DNA of 64,000 nucleotides from Limiplasma sp045538465 (GTDB taxonomy: Bacteria > Bacillota > Clostridia > Christensenellales > Aristaeellaceae), in the NCBI GenBank assembly GCA_045538465.1, contig JAZSRK010000017.1, positions 1-64,000 on the forward strand, in the 5' to 3' direction. Made by a program: the position numbers and the translations under genes. The notes beneath the pieces were generated by a model. That model had not been told where the DNA came from, did no database searches, and saw nothing but the letters and a program-made list of their open reading frames with translations. Below, in pieces: positions 33,901 to 41,640 of the stretch. Positions within the stretch are counted from its first letter, which is position 1; the number at the start of each line of letters is the position of its first letter.

Positions 33901-36061
33901 AGTTCGTAGTACCTCCGTATACGATGGAAGTGCATCCATCTATATAGAAAATTACACATTGCAAAGCGATGGCAACTGCTTTACGCTTACTTTTGATGTG
34001 CCTGCCGATTGGCGGTCCGATACGGTTTATGTGCTCTATTGCTGCGATTTTACCAAAGAGTTCATGTCCACCATTACGGGCGATACCCATCTGAATAATG
34101 CAACCAACAACGCTACCGTAGAGTGGGATGGCGGCTCCCAGCAGCTAAAAGCCAATCTTTCCCTGAATATACCGGATAAGCGTCTTAACAAGACCGGTTC
34201 AGTCTCCAACGACCATTCCATGGTCAACTATACCATCAAGATCAATGAGTATGGGCAGGATCTGGACGCAACGAGCGATACGCTAGTGCTTACGGATCGG
34301 CTCAACAGCAGCAGCGTTGTATATGCGCAGGCCAGCTTTGTGCTTAAGGATAGTTCCGGCAACACCCTTACACGCAGCGGGTATGCATCTGCTAATACAT
34401 ATCGCCTCAAATTCAGCGAAGATGGTAAGAGTTTCGAATTGGAAGTTCCCGATGAGACCAGCTTGACACTGATCTATTTTGCCGATCCCACCATCCAGAT
34501 CGGTCAGCAGACAGGCAATATTGAAAATGTTGTTTCTCTGCAAAATATCAGCCGTCACTTCACGGTTAACAGCTTCAAGGTAGACATGTCTTCTGCCGGC
34601 GCCAGCACTGCGCTGCCCAAGGGCGCATGCGGCGTGATGGTTTATAAAAACGATGGCGAGACAGACCTTCCGCTGGATGATGCAGTCTTTACGATCTACA
34701 AAGTAGATCCTCAGCTGCAAGAGACCGAAACCAGCAAAACCGGTACTACGGTCGATGGTCGTACGACCTTCACCTTCCCTGCCGACGAAGAAGGCTTTGG
34801 CTTTGATCAGGTCTATTGCCTTCGTGAAACGGAAGCCCCGGAAGGGTATCAAAAGAACGATAATGCGTGGTATTTCTACTTCGTCCAAAGAGATGCTGAC
34901 GGAGTGGTGATGGAACCCAGCGCATCCGTGCAGGCTACCATTGATGCCTTGACCGCCGTTGGAAAAACTGTTTACGTCAATCCTGAATTGGAAACCTACG
35001 TTTATACTGCTGTGAATATGCCGCGAACGCAGATAACGGCTGTCTTTACCTTTACCAAGGTAGACGAGAACGGTGCACATCTTGATGGTGCAAGCTTTAC
35101 GCTGACGGATGCTGACCAGCAGCCCGTAACTGCGAAGGCAGGCACCACCACTGGCGTGTTCACTTACGAGAACCTGCTGCCCGGCACTTACACCTTGACC
35201 GAAATTGCAGCCCCCGCAGGTTATGCAAAGCCCGCCAATACCACATGGACAGTCACAGTAGATGCTACAGGTGCAGTCACCGTCACCGGTGCAGATTACA
35301 ACACCACCAACAACACCATTACCAATACGCTCATCACTGCTGATTTCACCTTTACCAAAGTGGATGAAAACGGCACGGCGCTTGGCGGAGCGACCTTCAC
35401 GCTGACAGATGCGCAAGGCAACACCATCAGAGCAGCTGCGAATACGGCGGTTGGCGTGTTTACTTACGAAGATCTGCTGCCCGGTACCTATATCCTTACG
35501 GAAACTGCTGCTCCTGTAGGCTACCACCTGCCCGCCAATACCCGTTGGCAGGTGACGGTCGCTCTTGATGGAACGATCTCAGTCATCGGCGCAGACTTCA
35601 ACACGGCTACCAACACCATTATCAACAAACAGATCCGCCGTATGTTTACATTTACCAAGGTGGATGCAGTTGATGCATCGCTCAAACTGGCCGGCGCACG
35701 TTTTGAACTGTCCGGTAATGGTTACAGAGCACAGGCTGATTCTGACCGATACGGCAAGGTGGTATTTACCGATCTGCTGCCTGGCGAATATACTCTGAAG
35801 GAAGTCAGCGCCCCCAGCGGATATGTAAGATGCCCCCAGACGTGGAAACTAACGGTACATCTGGATGGTACTTTCGATGTGGATGGTCGTACCAATGTGC
35901 GCGATCTCTACCAGATCGCCAATAGCCGCAGTGGATACATTCCTCAGACTGGTGCTATCACTTGGCACAAGGATGTTGTACTTACTTTAGGCTATGTACT
36001 GTTCATGCTGGGCGCTGTTATGATGCTTTGTCGCCGTAGGAGGGATCGGCATGAAAAATAA
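30962..36061 (+). CDS. Large Cna_B/SpaA-type surface adhesin with IPQTG sorting signal
   Basis: The 1699-residue protein has a signal peptide (1-28), long N-terminal beta-rich adhesin-like regions, an Asp/Pro/Asn linker (about 719-740) and a first SpaA-type domain near 1215-1330. Three tandem Cna_B domains of 100 residues begin near 1360, 1460 and 1560. Each has FTFTKVD lysines and an E in TLTEIAAPAGY, ILTETAAPVGY or TLKEVSAPSGY, as needed for internal isopeptide bonds. The C-terminus has IPQTG (1660-1664), a hydrophobic segment and RRRRDRHEK, a sortase substrate. The sortase gene overlaps the end by 11 bp. It is probably displayed on the wall for attachment; the ligand is unknown. Confidence 0.9.
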   Translation: MKNSMQKFIAMMLSILLVFGQIATPVLAATSDDVTLNGNVMPLAVPGSAGILDFDPYSDYVESEIVLTNPDTGAPYPDDHQFSNGDELRFTVRFELDASNAWYVDNTQQKECKYLIREAYRQGYTGPDDNAQQTTLPQIDENTVFTIPFKGLQYLAQANNLPWSEAQKQPALIGATYNVAFYWWLDRATNKLCLTFTKEALDGSKGHDTLNNLFINVKGVLDTSQLSGQNSADFTVGNVNFQLPLAASYNISKNSQMVYNKNTGNYDINYTVRLNVDREVDLSATQLNILDTVFDNSIIGKPSNVSVTTNSGDDVGVTVTNVDNKNTKFQFTSNDQKLAKGEYVITYTSPVTQSFDSLFANNGEGYRNLGGDQRKNAVQVYQGNEPTNTRADSYLNWVSPGEETRIHKSAVHNGNTLNYNNIYRETVNGQTVYYVNFYLEAKIKNEASSITLTDDGGQWLSHVNEQPQLLYIQKGLDEGYDPNTMGTAQGVSVSTADNGSVRTYTLNGSPIPAGVYRLNYRMQLKPEAVEQLLSGASMPNIVNNATFATLDNQSVPHRNTQTNVSIPNRDASSKSYHVTTLEDGTKLVQWTLNFRWNFFQDEGLSNVVDTLTNGTYYIAEGYPFVINNNYQQRASITDAANAGNIGVVFNEDKTSFTFTLGNTGNNEERTDAFYSITYYTKVEPDAEGNYPSHTNSYDVNYSFNGTIGGDEGNVTVNFDDPSDPDNPNNPDDPQNPGENVIEVSPTKKHQSSTFDKSSQTVVTTWEIEVDLSNLPLERMTSFQISDVIPDHMKNYMNITDVSVYGRGHDWNVAANFTENTDYTVTKTSDDLWTVTMSETALREGCENVRWLCVAVTTSSSLINPSQEDQNYQNFCRLDYTYSPVNPEAEDFVVSKTSDAWCNYKRLLSKKEVSAYSDFYNSTTNQYAMNQDGKNDIVWQLSLRDTAFVNRGTATTVTITDTLPVTGAGVPIFQLIEPSVRVRSTSVYDGSASIYIENYTLQSDGNCFTLTFDVPADWRSDTVYVLYCCDFTKEFMSTITGDTHLNNATNNATVEWDGGSQQLKANLSLNIPDKRLNKTGSVSNDHSMVNYTIKINEYGQDLDATSDTLVLTDRLNSSSVVYAQASFVLKDSSGNTLTRSGYASANTYRLKFSEDGKSFELEVPDETSLTLIYFADPTIQIGQQTGNIENVVSLQNISRHFTVNSFKVDMSSAGASTALPKGACGVMVYKNDGETDLPLDDAVFTIYKVDPQLQETETSKTGTTVDGRTTFTFPADEEGFGFDQVYCLRETEAPEGYQKNDNAWYFYFVQRDADGVVMEPSASVQATIDALTAVGKTVYVNPELETYVYTAVNMPRTQITAVFTFTKVDENGAHLDGASFTLTDADQQPVTAKAGTTTGVFTYENLLPGTYTLTEIAAPAGYAKPANTTWTVTVDATGAVTVTGADYNTTNNTITNTLITADFTFTKVDENGTALGGATFTLTDAQGNTIRAAANTAVGVFTYEDLLPGTYILTETAAPVGYHLPANTRWQVTVALDGTISVIGADFNTATNTIINKQIRRMFTFTKVDAVDASLKLAGARFELSGNGYRAQADSDRYGKVVFTDLLPGEYTLKEVSAPSGYVRCPQTWKLTVHLDGTFDVDGRTNVRDLYQIANSRSGYIPQTGAITWHKDVVLTLGYVLFMLGAVMMLCRRRRDRHEK
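35041..35938 (+). repeat. Three 300-bp tandem coding repeats
   Basis: The Cna_B coding units start near 35041, 35341 and 35641 with a 300-bp period. Units 1 and 2 are clearly similar in DNA; unit 3 is more diverged. Such repeats can change number by recombination. Confidence 0.75.
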
Positions 36062-36782
36062 GCTTGCGCTTGTTTTGATGATCGTCGGTGCGCTTATGAT
36101 GCTCGCCTCTGTAGGAATGACGATGTATCAGGATCACGAAGAAACCGTTGCCAACGAAACAGTAATGGCCGTGACAGATGATGTTCAGCAAGCGGTGCAA
36201 AAGAACGCTGCATTTCTTGCGCTCGAGCCGCGACCGGAAGAGCAGCCGGTCGCGGACGAGGCATCAACTGGCGTAGATACGCCGGTTGTAGCTATTGTAG
36301 CAACAACCGGTGGATCTGCAGAGCCGACCATCGTACCGGATCCGATCATGGCAGCGGATGAAGCCCCACAAACTATGCCGATCGTTTATGTTGATGGCAA
36401 AGCGTATATCGGTATGCTGACGATCCCTTCCTTGGAACTTGATTTGCCCATTCAGGAGCAGTGGAGCTATGCCAAGTTGAAGCAAACACCGTGTCACTAC
36501 AGCGGCACTGTTTATGAAGGCAACCTGGTTTTGATCGCCCACAATTACGACAGGCATTTCGGTCGCCTCAGTACCCTCAAGCAGGGAGACAGTGTGCTGT
36601 TTACCGATGCAAACGGAATGGTCTATTATTTTGAGGTAGAAGTTTTGGAAACGTTGCAGCCCAATCAAAACGACTATTTGACCTCTGGCTTGTGGGACTT
36701 GAGCCTCTCCACCTGCACCATCGGGGGAAGGCAGAGAAATGTGGTTCGTTGCCGGAGGGTAGATCCCCTTGCGGTTCCATAA
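36051..36782 (+). CDS. Sortase
   Basis: The 243-residue protein has an N-terminal membrane anchor (about 5-25), a low-complexity spacer to about residue 110 and a sortase domain. Catalytic H164 lies in LIAHNYDRHF, C222 in LSTCTIGGRQ, with R229 close behind in RNVVRC. It cleaves the T-G bond of a sorting signal and attaches the protein to the wall or to another pilin. The overlapping adhesin with IPQTG is its obvious substrate. AGGAGG lies eight bases before ATG, inside the adhesin gene. The short length between His and Cys fits class D or A rather than B, but I am not sure of the class. Confidence 0.88.
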   Translation: MKNKLALVLMIVGALMMLASVGMTMYQDHEETVANETVMAVTDDVQQAVQKNAAFLALEPRPEEQPVADEASTGVDTPVVAIVATTGGSAEPTIVPDPIMAADEAPQTMPIVYVDGKAYIGMLTIPSLELDLPIQEQWSYAKLKQTPCHYSGTVYEGNLVLIAHNYDRHFGRLSTLKQGDSVLFTDANGMVYYFEVEVLETLQPNQNDYLTSGLWDLSLSTCTIGGRQRNVVRCRRVDPLAVP

Positions 36783-36863
36783 AAAGCTTGGCGCAAAACA
36801 GATGAACAGGCCACTTCTCTATCAGTTTCCTGTGTATAGTACATATGAAAGTGTAGGGTTCTT

Positions 36864-37651
36864 ATGTTAAGAGAGTTTTTTGGTATTAACGGCTATCAGC
36901 GAGAACCAGAAGGTTTTCTTTCATGGCAGCAATTGGTTTTTGCGACATTCTTTTTCTTCCTGATGGTGGCATTGGCTGTTTGGGTCGGCTTGAAAAATCG
37001 CCACCGCAGCGAAAGGGAGAAAAATCGTGTTCTCATCCTTGCTGCACTTACGATCGATCTGTTGGAACTCATCAAGATCATTCTATATACCATCATTAAC
37101 AATAATCCCAACCATTGGCTCTACGAACTGCCGCTGTTTTGTGCTCCATCCAGATGATCTCTCTTCCCGTTGCTGCATTTACCAAAGGCCGTCTTCGGGA
37201 AGCAGCGCTGGACTTTGTGTGCATTTTCGGCGTATTGGGTGCATTGATGGGCACGTATGCAGCAGGAAACATCTATGCTCATACACCGCTTATTTCCTTC
37301 CCATGTATTGTTTCTGCCACAACGCATTGTATATCCGGTTTTGCTGCGTTGTATATCATGATCGTTGGGCTTAGCAGCATGAAGCGGGAAAATATCTTTA
37401 TTACTTTTGCTATTCTGTTTTTCTTCTGTGCAGCAGCCTATGTTGTCAATCAGTTGATCGGCTATAATTACATGTTCCTTTCTCAGGGCGATGGTACCCC
37501 TTACGATATCCTCTATAATCTGGTAGGAGGCAGCAAGGTTTGGTATCCGCTGGGGGTGGTTGCATTGTTCATTATCTACATCTCTTTGTATTATGGTGTT
37601 TATCACTTCATTGTAAGCCGCAGAGCTAAAAGTAAGAATGTAAGCGCTTGA
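36864..37651 (+). pseudogene. YwaF-type integral membrane protein, frameshifted
   Basis: Two frames join into one polytopic protein of about 262 residues. The first ends WLYELPLFCAPSR, the second continues CSIQMISLPVAAFTKGR. Adding one T to the T4 run at 37137-37140 restores LPLFLCSIQMI, the expected signature of the YwaF/TIGR02206 membrane family. About six to seven membrane segments are visible and the rest is intact (NQLIGYNYMFLSQ, GGSKVWYPLG). The function of the family is unknown. The break is either a recent mutation, a slippage-prone run or a sequencing error. Confidence 0.8.
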
Positions 37652-37680
37652 TGCGCAACGATTTCGAACAAACGATTCAG

Positions 37681-37731
37681 GGCACTTTGTCATTTCAGTT
37701 TATAGGCTGGAATGCAAAGTGCCTTTGTTTT
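37681..37731 (+). terminator. Terminator before yicC
   Basis: GGCACTTTG (37681-37689) pairs with CAAAGTGCC (37715-37723), followed by TTTGTTTT. The loop is long (25 bases). Confidence 0.7.
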
Positions 37732-37866
37732 GGCTGGTAATGCATGTGTAGCTTGAATAAAGAGTCATCCGGCATAACCGTCACACAATCTGCCCGCGGC
37801 TAATTAGATCAATTCGAAATTCAACACGAAATTGTTGCGATTTTCTTCCCAACCAAGGTTCGCATC

Positions 37867-37895
37867 TTGTAATCACTTCGCAACAATGGTATAAT
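37867..37895 (+). promoter_or_regulatory. Promoter of the yicC-remA-gmk-rpoZ-coaBC operon
   Basis: TTGTAA (37867-37872) and a perfect TATAAT (37890-37895) are separated by 17 bp, 28 bp before the yicC ATG. Confidence 0.8.
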
Positions 37896-37923
37896 AAAGG
37901 TTGTATCGAAAGGAGGGAAGGCC

Positions 37924-38799
37924 ATGCAGAGCATGACCGGTTACGGACGGGGACGCGCCTGTCAAGAGGGACGGGAAATGGTGGTAGAGCTTAAGTCTGT
38001 TAACCATCGGTACCTTGATCTTTCGTTCCGCATGCCAAAGAATCTCGGCTTTGTAGAAGATACACTGCGTACAGCCTTGCAAAAGTCACAGGTCGACCGG
38101 GGCCATGTGGATGTATCGGTCACCTACACCAATACCCGCGAGGATGCCCGCACCTTGGACGTGGACGAAGCCCTGCTGAGCTCCTTTCGTCAAGCAGTTG
38201 CCAAAGCAGATGCTCTGTTGTCCGGCTTCCAGAGCGTCACGGTGGGTGAAGCGCTCACGCTCAGCGGTGCGCTTACCATTGCACAAGCAGATGAGGATAC
38301 CGAGGCCGTCAAAGCATTGGCTGCCGAAGCTGTAGAGCAGGCACTGGCTGCGCTGCTGGAAATGCGCACGCAGGAAGGCGAAAACCTTCGTGCGGATCTA
38401 CGCTTCCATCTGGCCACCGTGGCCACCCTTCGGGAGCAGATCGCTCAGCATGCGCCCACAGTGCCTCAGGAATACCGCAAGCGGTTGGAAAACCGTTTGA
38501 AGGAGTGGCAGGTAGAAGGCGTGGAGCCTCAGCGCATTGCGCAGGAAGTTGCTATTATGGCAGACCGCTGCGCCATCGACGAAGAACTGAGCCGCCTCAG
38601 CAGCCACATCGCACAGTTTGAAGATATCCTCGCCAACGAAAGCAAACCCGGTAAAAAACTGGATTTTCTCCTGCAGGAGATGAACCGCGAGGTAAATACC
38701 ATCGGTTCCAAGGCTTCCGATGCACAGATCGCAAAGGCAGTTGTCGAAGCCAAGTGCACGCTGGAAAAGCTGCGTGAGCAAGTACAGAATGTGGCCTGA
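37924..38799 (+). CDS. yicC: YicC/YloC-family endoribonuclease
   Basis: The 291-residue protein starts MQSMTGYGRG, the family hallmark, and continues with ELKSVNHRYLDLSFRMPKNL. The C-terminal domain has RIAQEVAIMADRCAIDEELSRLSSHIAQF and LDFLLQEMNREVNTIGSKASD, conserved in YicC. Family members are RNA-cleaving enzymes linked to stationary phase and sRNA decay. It heads a conserved Firmicutes gene order. AAAGGAGGG precedes ATG. Confidence 0.93.
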   Translation: MQSMTGYGRGRACQEGREMVVELKSVNHRYLDLSFRMPKNLGFVEDTLRTALQKSQVDRGHVDVSVTYTNTREDARTLDVDEALLSSFRQAVAKADALLSGFQSVTVGEALTLSGALTIAQADEDTEAVKALAAEAVEQALAALLEMRTQEGENLRADLRFHLATVATLREQIAQHAPTVPQEYRKRLENRLKEWQVEGVEPQRIAQEVAIMADRCAIDEELSRLSSHIAQFEDILANESKPGKKLDFLLQEMNREVNTIGSKASDAQIAKAVVEAKCTLEKLREQVQNVA

Positions 38800-38820
38800 C
38801 GGAAGGAAAGGAACCGTATA

Positions 38821-39090
38821 ATGAAACTCATCAATATAGGCTTTGGCAATATGATCGCCGCAGAGCGCATCATCGCCATTGTCAGCCCGGATAGTGCACC
38901 CGTCAAACGGATGATCCAAGAAGGCCGGGAACGTCATTGCATTATTGATGCAACACAGGGGCGGCGCACACGAGCCGTCATCCAGACCGATAGCGACCAT
39001 ATCGTACTGTCTGCCATTCAGCCGGAAACCATTGCCGGTCGAGTGGCGGGTAAGGAACCTATTACCAAAGACGACGAAAGAGAGGCATAG
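38821..39090 (+). CDS. remA: RemA-family DNA-binding regulator (DUF370)
   Basis: The 89-residue protein (LINIGFGNMIAAERIIAIVSPDSAPVKR, RTRAVIQTDSDHIVLSAIQPETIAGR) is a RemA/DUF370 protein, a DNA-binding regulator of biofilm matrix genes in Bacillus. It might influence the exopolysaccharide operon at 2362, though no binding site was identified. This is the only gene in the window ending in TAG, and a TGA follows two codons later (39094), so even readthrough would add only two residues. Confidence 0.92.
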   Translation: MKLINIGFGNMIAAERIIAIVSPDSAPVKRMIQEGRERHCIIDATQGRRTRAVIQTDSDHIVLSAIQPETIAGRVAGKEPITKDDEREA

Positions 39091-39092
39091 GC

Positions 39093-39704
39093 ATGAAGAT
39101 CGACCAAAAAGGAATGCTGCTCATCGTGTCCGGTCCGTCCGGCGTTGGCAAGGGAACATTGGTACAATTGCTGAAGGATTACGATCCAAACTTCGTGCTC
39201 TCCTGCAGCGTTACCACCCGCGATCCTCGCCCTAATGAGATCGAAGGAGTCCACTACCATTTCATTACCGATGCCGAGTACGACCAGATGCTGGCAGAGG
39301 ATGCCTTTCTGGAACATGCTGTGGTTCACGGCAACCGCTATGGTACCCCTCGCAAGCCTGTAGAGAAGCTGCTGGCCGAAGGTAAGAATGTTATTCTGGA
39401 GATCGACCCTCAGGGCGCTATCGCCGTTATGGAAAATCCCAACGCGGGCGATTATGTCAGCGTGTTCATCCTGCCGCCCAGCTATGCAGAGCTTCGCCGT
39501 CGGCTTACCGAGCGCAATACGGAAGAACCCGAGGTGGTGGAACGCCGTATGAACAACGCCCGTATCGAGATCGCTAAACTGGATCGTTACCAGTACACCA
39601 TCATCAACAAAACGCTGGAAGCCGCCTTTGAAGAGTTCCTTCAGATCGTAAAAGCCGAAAGCAAGCGTACCGTGCGCTATATGCCAGAAATTCCCGAAGA
39701 ATGA
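39093..39704 (+). CDS. gmk: Guanylate kinase
   Basis: The 203-residue protein has the P-loop GPSGVGKGTLV (about residues 11-21), the GMP-binding TTRDPRPNEIEGVHYHF and the lid region RLTERNTEEPEVVERRM. It phosphorylates GMP to GDP with ATP. Length and motifs are normal. It starts two bases after the remA stop, and GAGAGG lies seven bases before ATG. Confidence 0.96.
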   Translation: MKIDQKGMLLIVSGPSGVGKGTLVQLLKDYDPNFVLSCSVTTRDPRPNEIEGVHYHFITDAEYDQMLAEDAFLEHAVVHGNRYGTPRKPVEKLLAEGKNVILEIDPQGAIAVMENPNAGDYVSVFILPPSYAELRRRLTERNTEEPEVVERRMNNARIEIAKLDRYQYTIINKTLEAAFEEFLQIVKAESKRTVRYMPEIPEE

Positions 39705-39724
39705 GAATATAGGAGGAAAAGAAT

Positions 39725-39940
39725 ATGTCTATCGTCGAGCCTAACATCGTAGAACTGTCCGAGAAGGTGGATTGCCGTTACACGCTGGTAGTGGAAGCCA
39801 GCAAGCGCGCCCGTCAGCTGGTGGACGAAAAGGAACCCCTCATCGATGCCAAGGATATGAAGCCCCTGAAGATCGCTGTGGAAGAAATCAACCGCGGCTT
39901 GCTTACCTACGAGCGGGACGCCGATGTAACGGAGGATTGA
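39725..39940 (+). CDS. rpoZ: RNA polymerase omega subunit
   Basis: The 71-residue protein (IVELSEKVDCRYTLVVEASKRARQLVDEKE, KPLKIAVEEINRG) matches RpoZ, which helps assembly and stability of RNA polymerase. AGGAGG lies eight bases before ATG. It is in the usual place between gmk and coaBC. Confidence 0.93.
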   Translation: MSIVEPNIVELSEKVDCRYTLVVEASKRARQLVDEKEPLIDAKDMKPLKIAVEEINRGLLTYERDADVTED

Positions 39941-39941
39941 T

Positions 39942-41147
39942 ATGCTCACCGGCAAACATGTGGTGCTGGGCGTAACGGGCGGTATTGCCGCATACAAGGC
40001 GTGCGAAGTGGTTTCCCGACTGCGTAAGCTCCATGCCGAGGTGGATGTGATCATGACTGAAAACGCCACCAAGCTGGTTGCGCCGCTCACCTTCGAGACC
40101 CTCAGCAACCGCCCGGTGTGCGTTGATACCTTTACCCGTGTGGAAAGCTGGGATGTAAAGCATATTTCGCTGGCACAGAAGGCGGATGTGTTTCTGGTTG
40201 CCCCTGCCACTGCCAACTTGATGGCCAAGTTGGCGCATGGTATTGCAGATGATATGCTCTCCACCACGCTGCTGGCCACCAAAGCGCCCATTCTGCTGGC
40301 GCCTGCTATGAATACGGGCATGTGGACGGCGCAGGCTACACAGGAAAATCTGCAAACTTTGCTGACACGTGGTGTGCATACGGTGGGTCCGGCCAGCGGC
40401 GTGCTGGCCTGCGGCGATACCGGAGCAGGGCGCATGAGCGAGCCGGTGGAGATCGTGGAAGCTGTTTGCCACCTGCTGACTGCTAAACAGGATCTGCAAG
40501 GTATGAAGGTATTGGTCACCGCTGGCCCTACCGTAGAACGGATCGATCCTGTGCGTTACCTGACCAACGATTCCTCCGGCAAAATGGGCTATGCCATTGC
40601 CCAAGCCGCCGTGGAGCGCGGAGCACAGGTGACTATCGTTTCCGGCCCGGTGCATCTTGCGCCGCCACAAGGGGCGCAGGTGCTGCCGGTACAGTCCACT
40701 ATGGATCTGTACCGCACCATGCTGGAAAATGCGCCTGCGCAGGATATCGTTATTCAGGCTGCAGCCCCGGCCGATTATCGGGTGGAGAGTCCTGCGGATC
40801 AGAAGATCAAGAAGCAGGATGGCGAAAGCCTTGTGTTGACACTGGTAGAGAACCCTGATGTGGCGAAAGCGGTGGGCGAAAATAAACGACCCGGGCAGGT
40901 GTTGGTGGGTTTCGCAGCTGAGACCCAGCAGGTGACGGAGAATGCCATCAAGAAGCTGCACAAAAAGAATCTGGATATGATCGTTGCCAACGATGTGACC
41001 GCAGAGGGTGCTGGCTTCGGAGTGGATACCAACATCGTTACCCTGATCACCGAGGATGGGCTGAGCGCTCTGCCTAAAATGACCAAGCGGCAAGTAGGCG
41101 ACCGTATTCTGGATGAAGCCCTGCGGCTATACCAGCAAAAGCATTGA
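39942..41147 (+). CDS. coaBC: Bifunctional phosphopantothenoylcysteine decarboxylase/synthetase
   Basis: The 401-residue protein joins an N-terminal flavin-binding CoaC domain (VVLGVTGGIAAYKACEVVSRL, SLAQKADVFLVAPATANLMAKLAHGIADDML, APAMNTGMW) to a C-terminal CoaB domain (from about residue 188: VLVTAGPTVERIDPVRYLTNDSSGKMGYAIA, AAPADYR, KIKK). It makes 4'-phosphopantetheine for coenzyme A. Its start is one base after the rpoZ stop. It ends the operon, with a terminator at 41155. Confidence 0.96.
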   Translation: MLTGKHVVLGVTGGIAAYKACEVVSRLRKLHAEVDVIMTENATKLVAPLTFETLSNRPVCVDTFTRVESWDVKHISLAQKADVFLVAPATANLMAKLAHGIADDMLSTTLLATKAPILLAPAMNTGMWTAQATQENLQTLLTRGVHTVGPASGVLACGDTGAGRMSEPVEIVEAVCHLLTAKQDLQGMKVLVTAGPTVERIDPVRYLTNDSSGKMGYAIAQAAVERGAQVTIVSGPVHLAPPQGAQVLPVQSTMDLYRTMLENAPAQDIVIQAAAPADYRVESPADQKIKKQDGESLVLTLVENPDVAKAVGENKRPGQVLVGFAAETQQVTENAIKKLHKKNLDMIVANDVTAEGAGFGVDTNIVTLITEDGLSALPKMTKRQVGDRILDEALRLYQQKH

Positions 41148-41154
41148 TATTTAA

Positions 41155-41185
41155 ACGACGGACAGGTAACTGCCCGCCGTTTTTT
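41155..41185 (+). terminator. Terminator of the coaBC operon
   Basis: ACGACGGACAG pairs with CTGCCCGCCGT (two mismatches) around GTAA, followed by a T run. Confidence 0.8.
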
Positions 41186-41237
41186 GTTATGTATGATAGG
41201 TTTTGATATTCACTGCAAAAAAATTATTCTAAATCTA

Positions 41238-41267
41238 TTGACAAACTATATCGCCATCCGATATAAT
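41238..41267 (+). promoter_or_regulatory. Promoter of the padR gene
   Basis: Both hexamers are perfect: TTGACA (41238-41243) and TATAAT (41262-41267), with 18 bp between. Confidence 0.85.
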
Positions 41268-41299
41268 CAACTCACGATATATCGAGTGTCGATATATCG
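41247..41299. promoter_or_regulatory. PadR operator cluster
   Basis: TATATCG-CCATC-CGATATA (41247-41265) overlaps the -10 element. Two perfect palindromes CGATATATCG follow at 41275-41284 and 41290-41299, 15 bp apart. All share the half-site CGATATA, as expected for autorepression by a dimeric PadR protein. Confidence 0.7.
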
Positions 41300-41322
41300 G
41301 CAAACAATACAGGAGGCGTATG

Positions 41323-41640
41323 ATGAACGAAACTTTGGTTCTGACAGAATCCACTTACTACATCTTGCTTTCTTTGCATACGCCGCAACATGGTTATGGC
41401 ATTATGCAGCAAACGGAGCAGATGTCTGGCGGGCGAGTGCGCTTGGCAGCAGGTACGCTGTATGGTGCGCTGAATGCCCTGTGCGAGAAAGAGTGGATCA
41501 AGCAGTTGCCCATTGAGGATGGAAGCCGTAAAAAGCAGTATCAGCTTACGGAAAAAGGTCAACAGGTACTAAGGACCGAATTGAACCGCTTGCGCCAGTT
41601 GGTGGCCAATGGCGAAGCGATTTTGGGAGGAGAAGCGTAA
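41323..41640 (+). CDS. PadR-family transcriptional repressor
   Basis: The 105-residue winged-helix protein has TESTYYILLSLHTPQHGYGIMQQTEQMSGGRVRLAAGTLYGALNALCEKEWIKQL, the PadR core, with GTLYG in the recognition region. It should repress its own promoter, which carries three CGATATA operators, and lift repression on binding a drug-like or unknown ligand. ATG at 41323 is preferred because AGGAGG is then six bases away; ATG at 41320 would be only three. The next gene starts at the stop codon. Confidence 0.92.
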   Translation: MNETLVLTESTYYILLSLHTPQHGYGIMQQTEQMSGGRVRLAAGTLYGALNALCEKEWIKQLPIEDGSRKKQYQLTEKGQQVLRTELNRLRQLVANGEAILGGEA

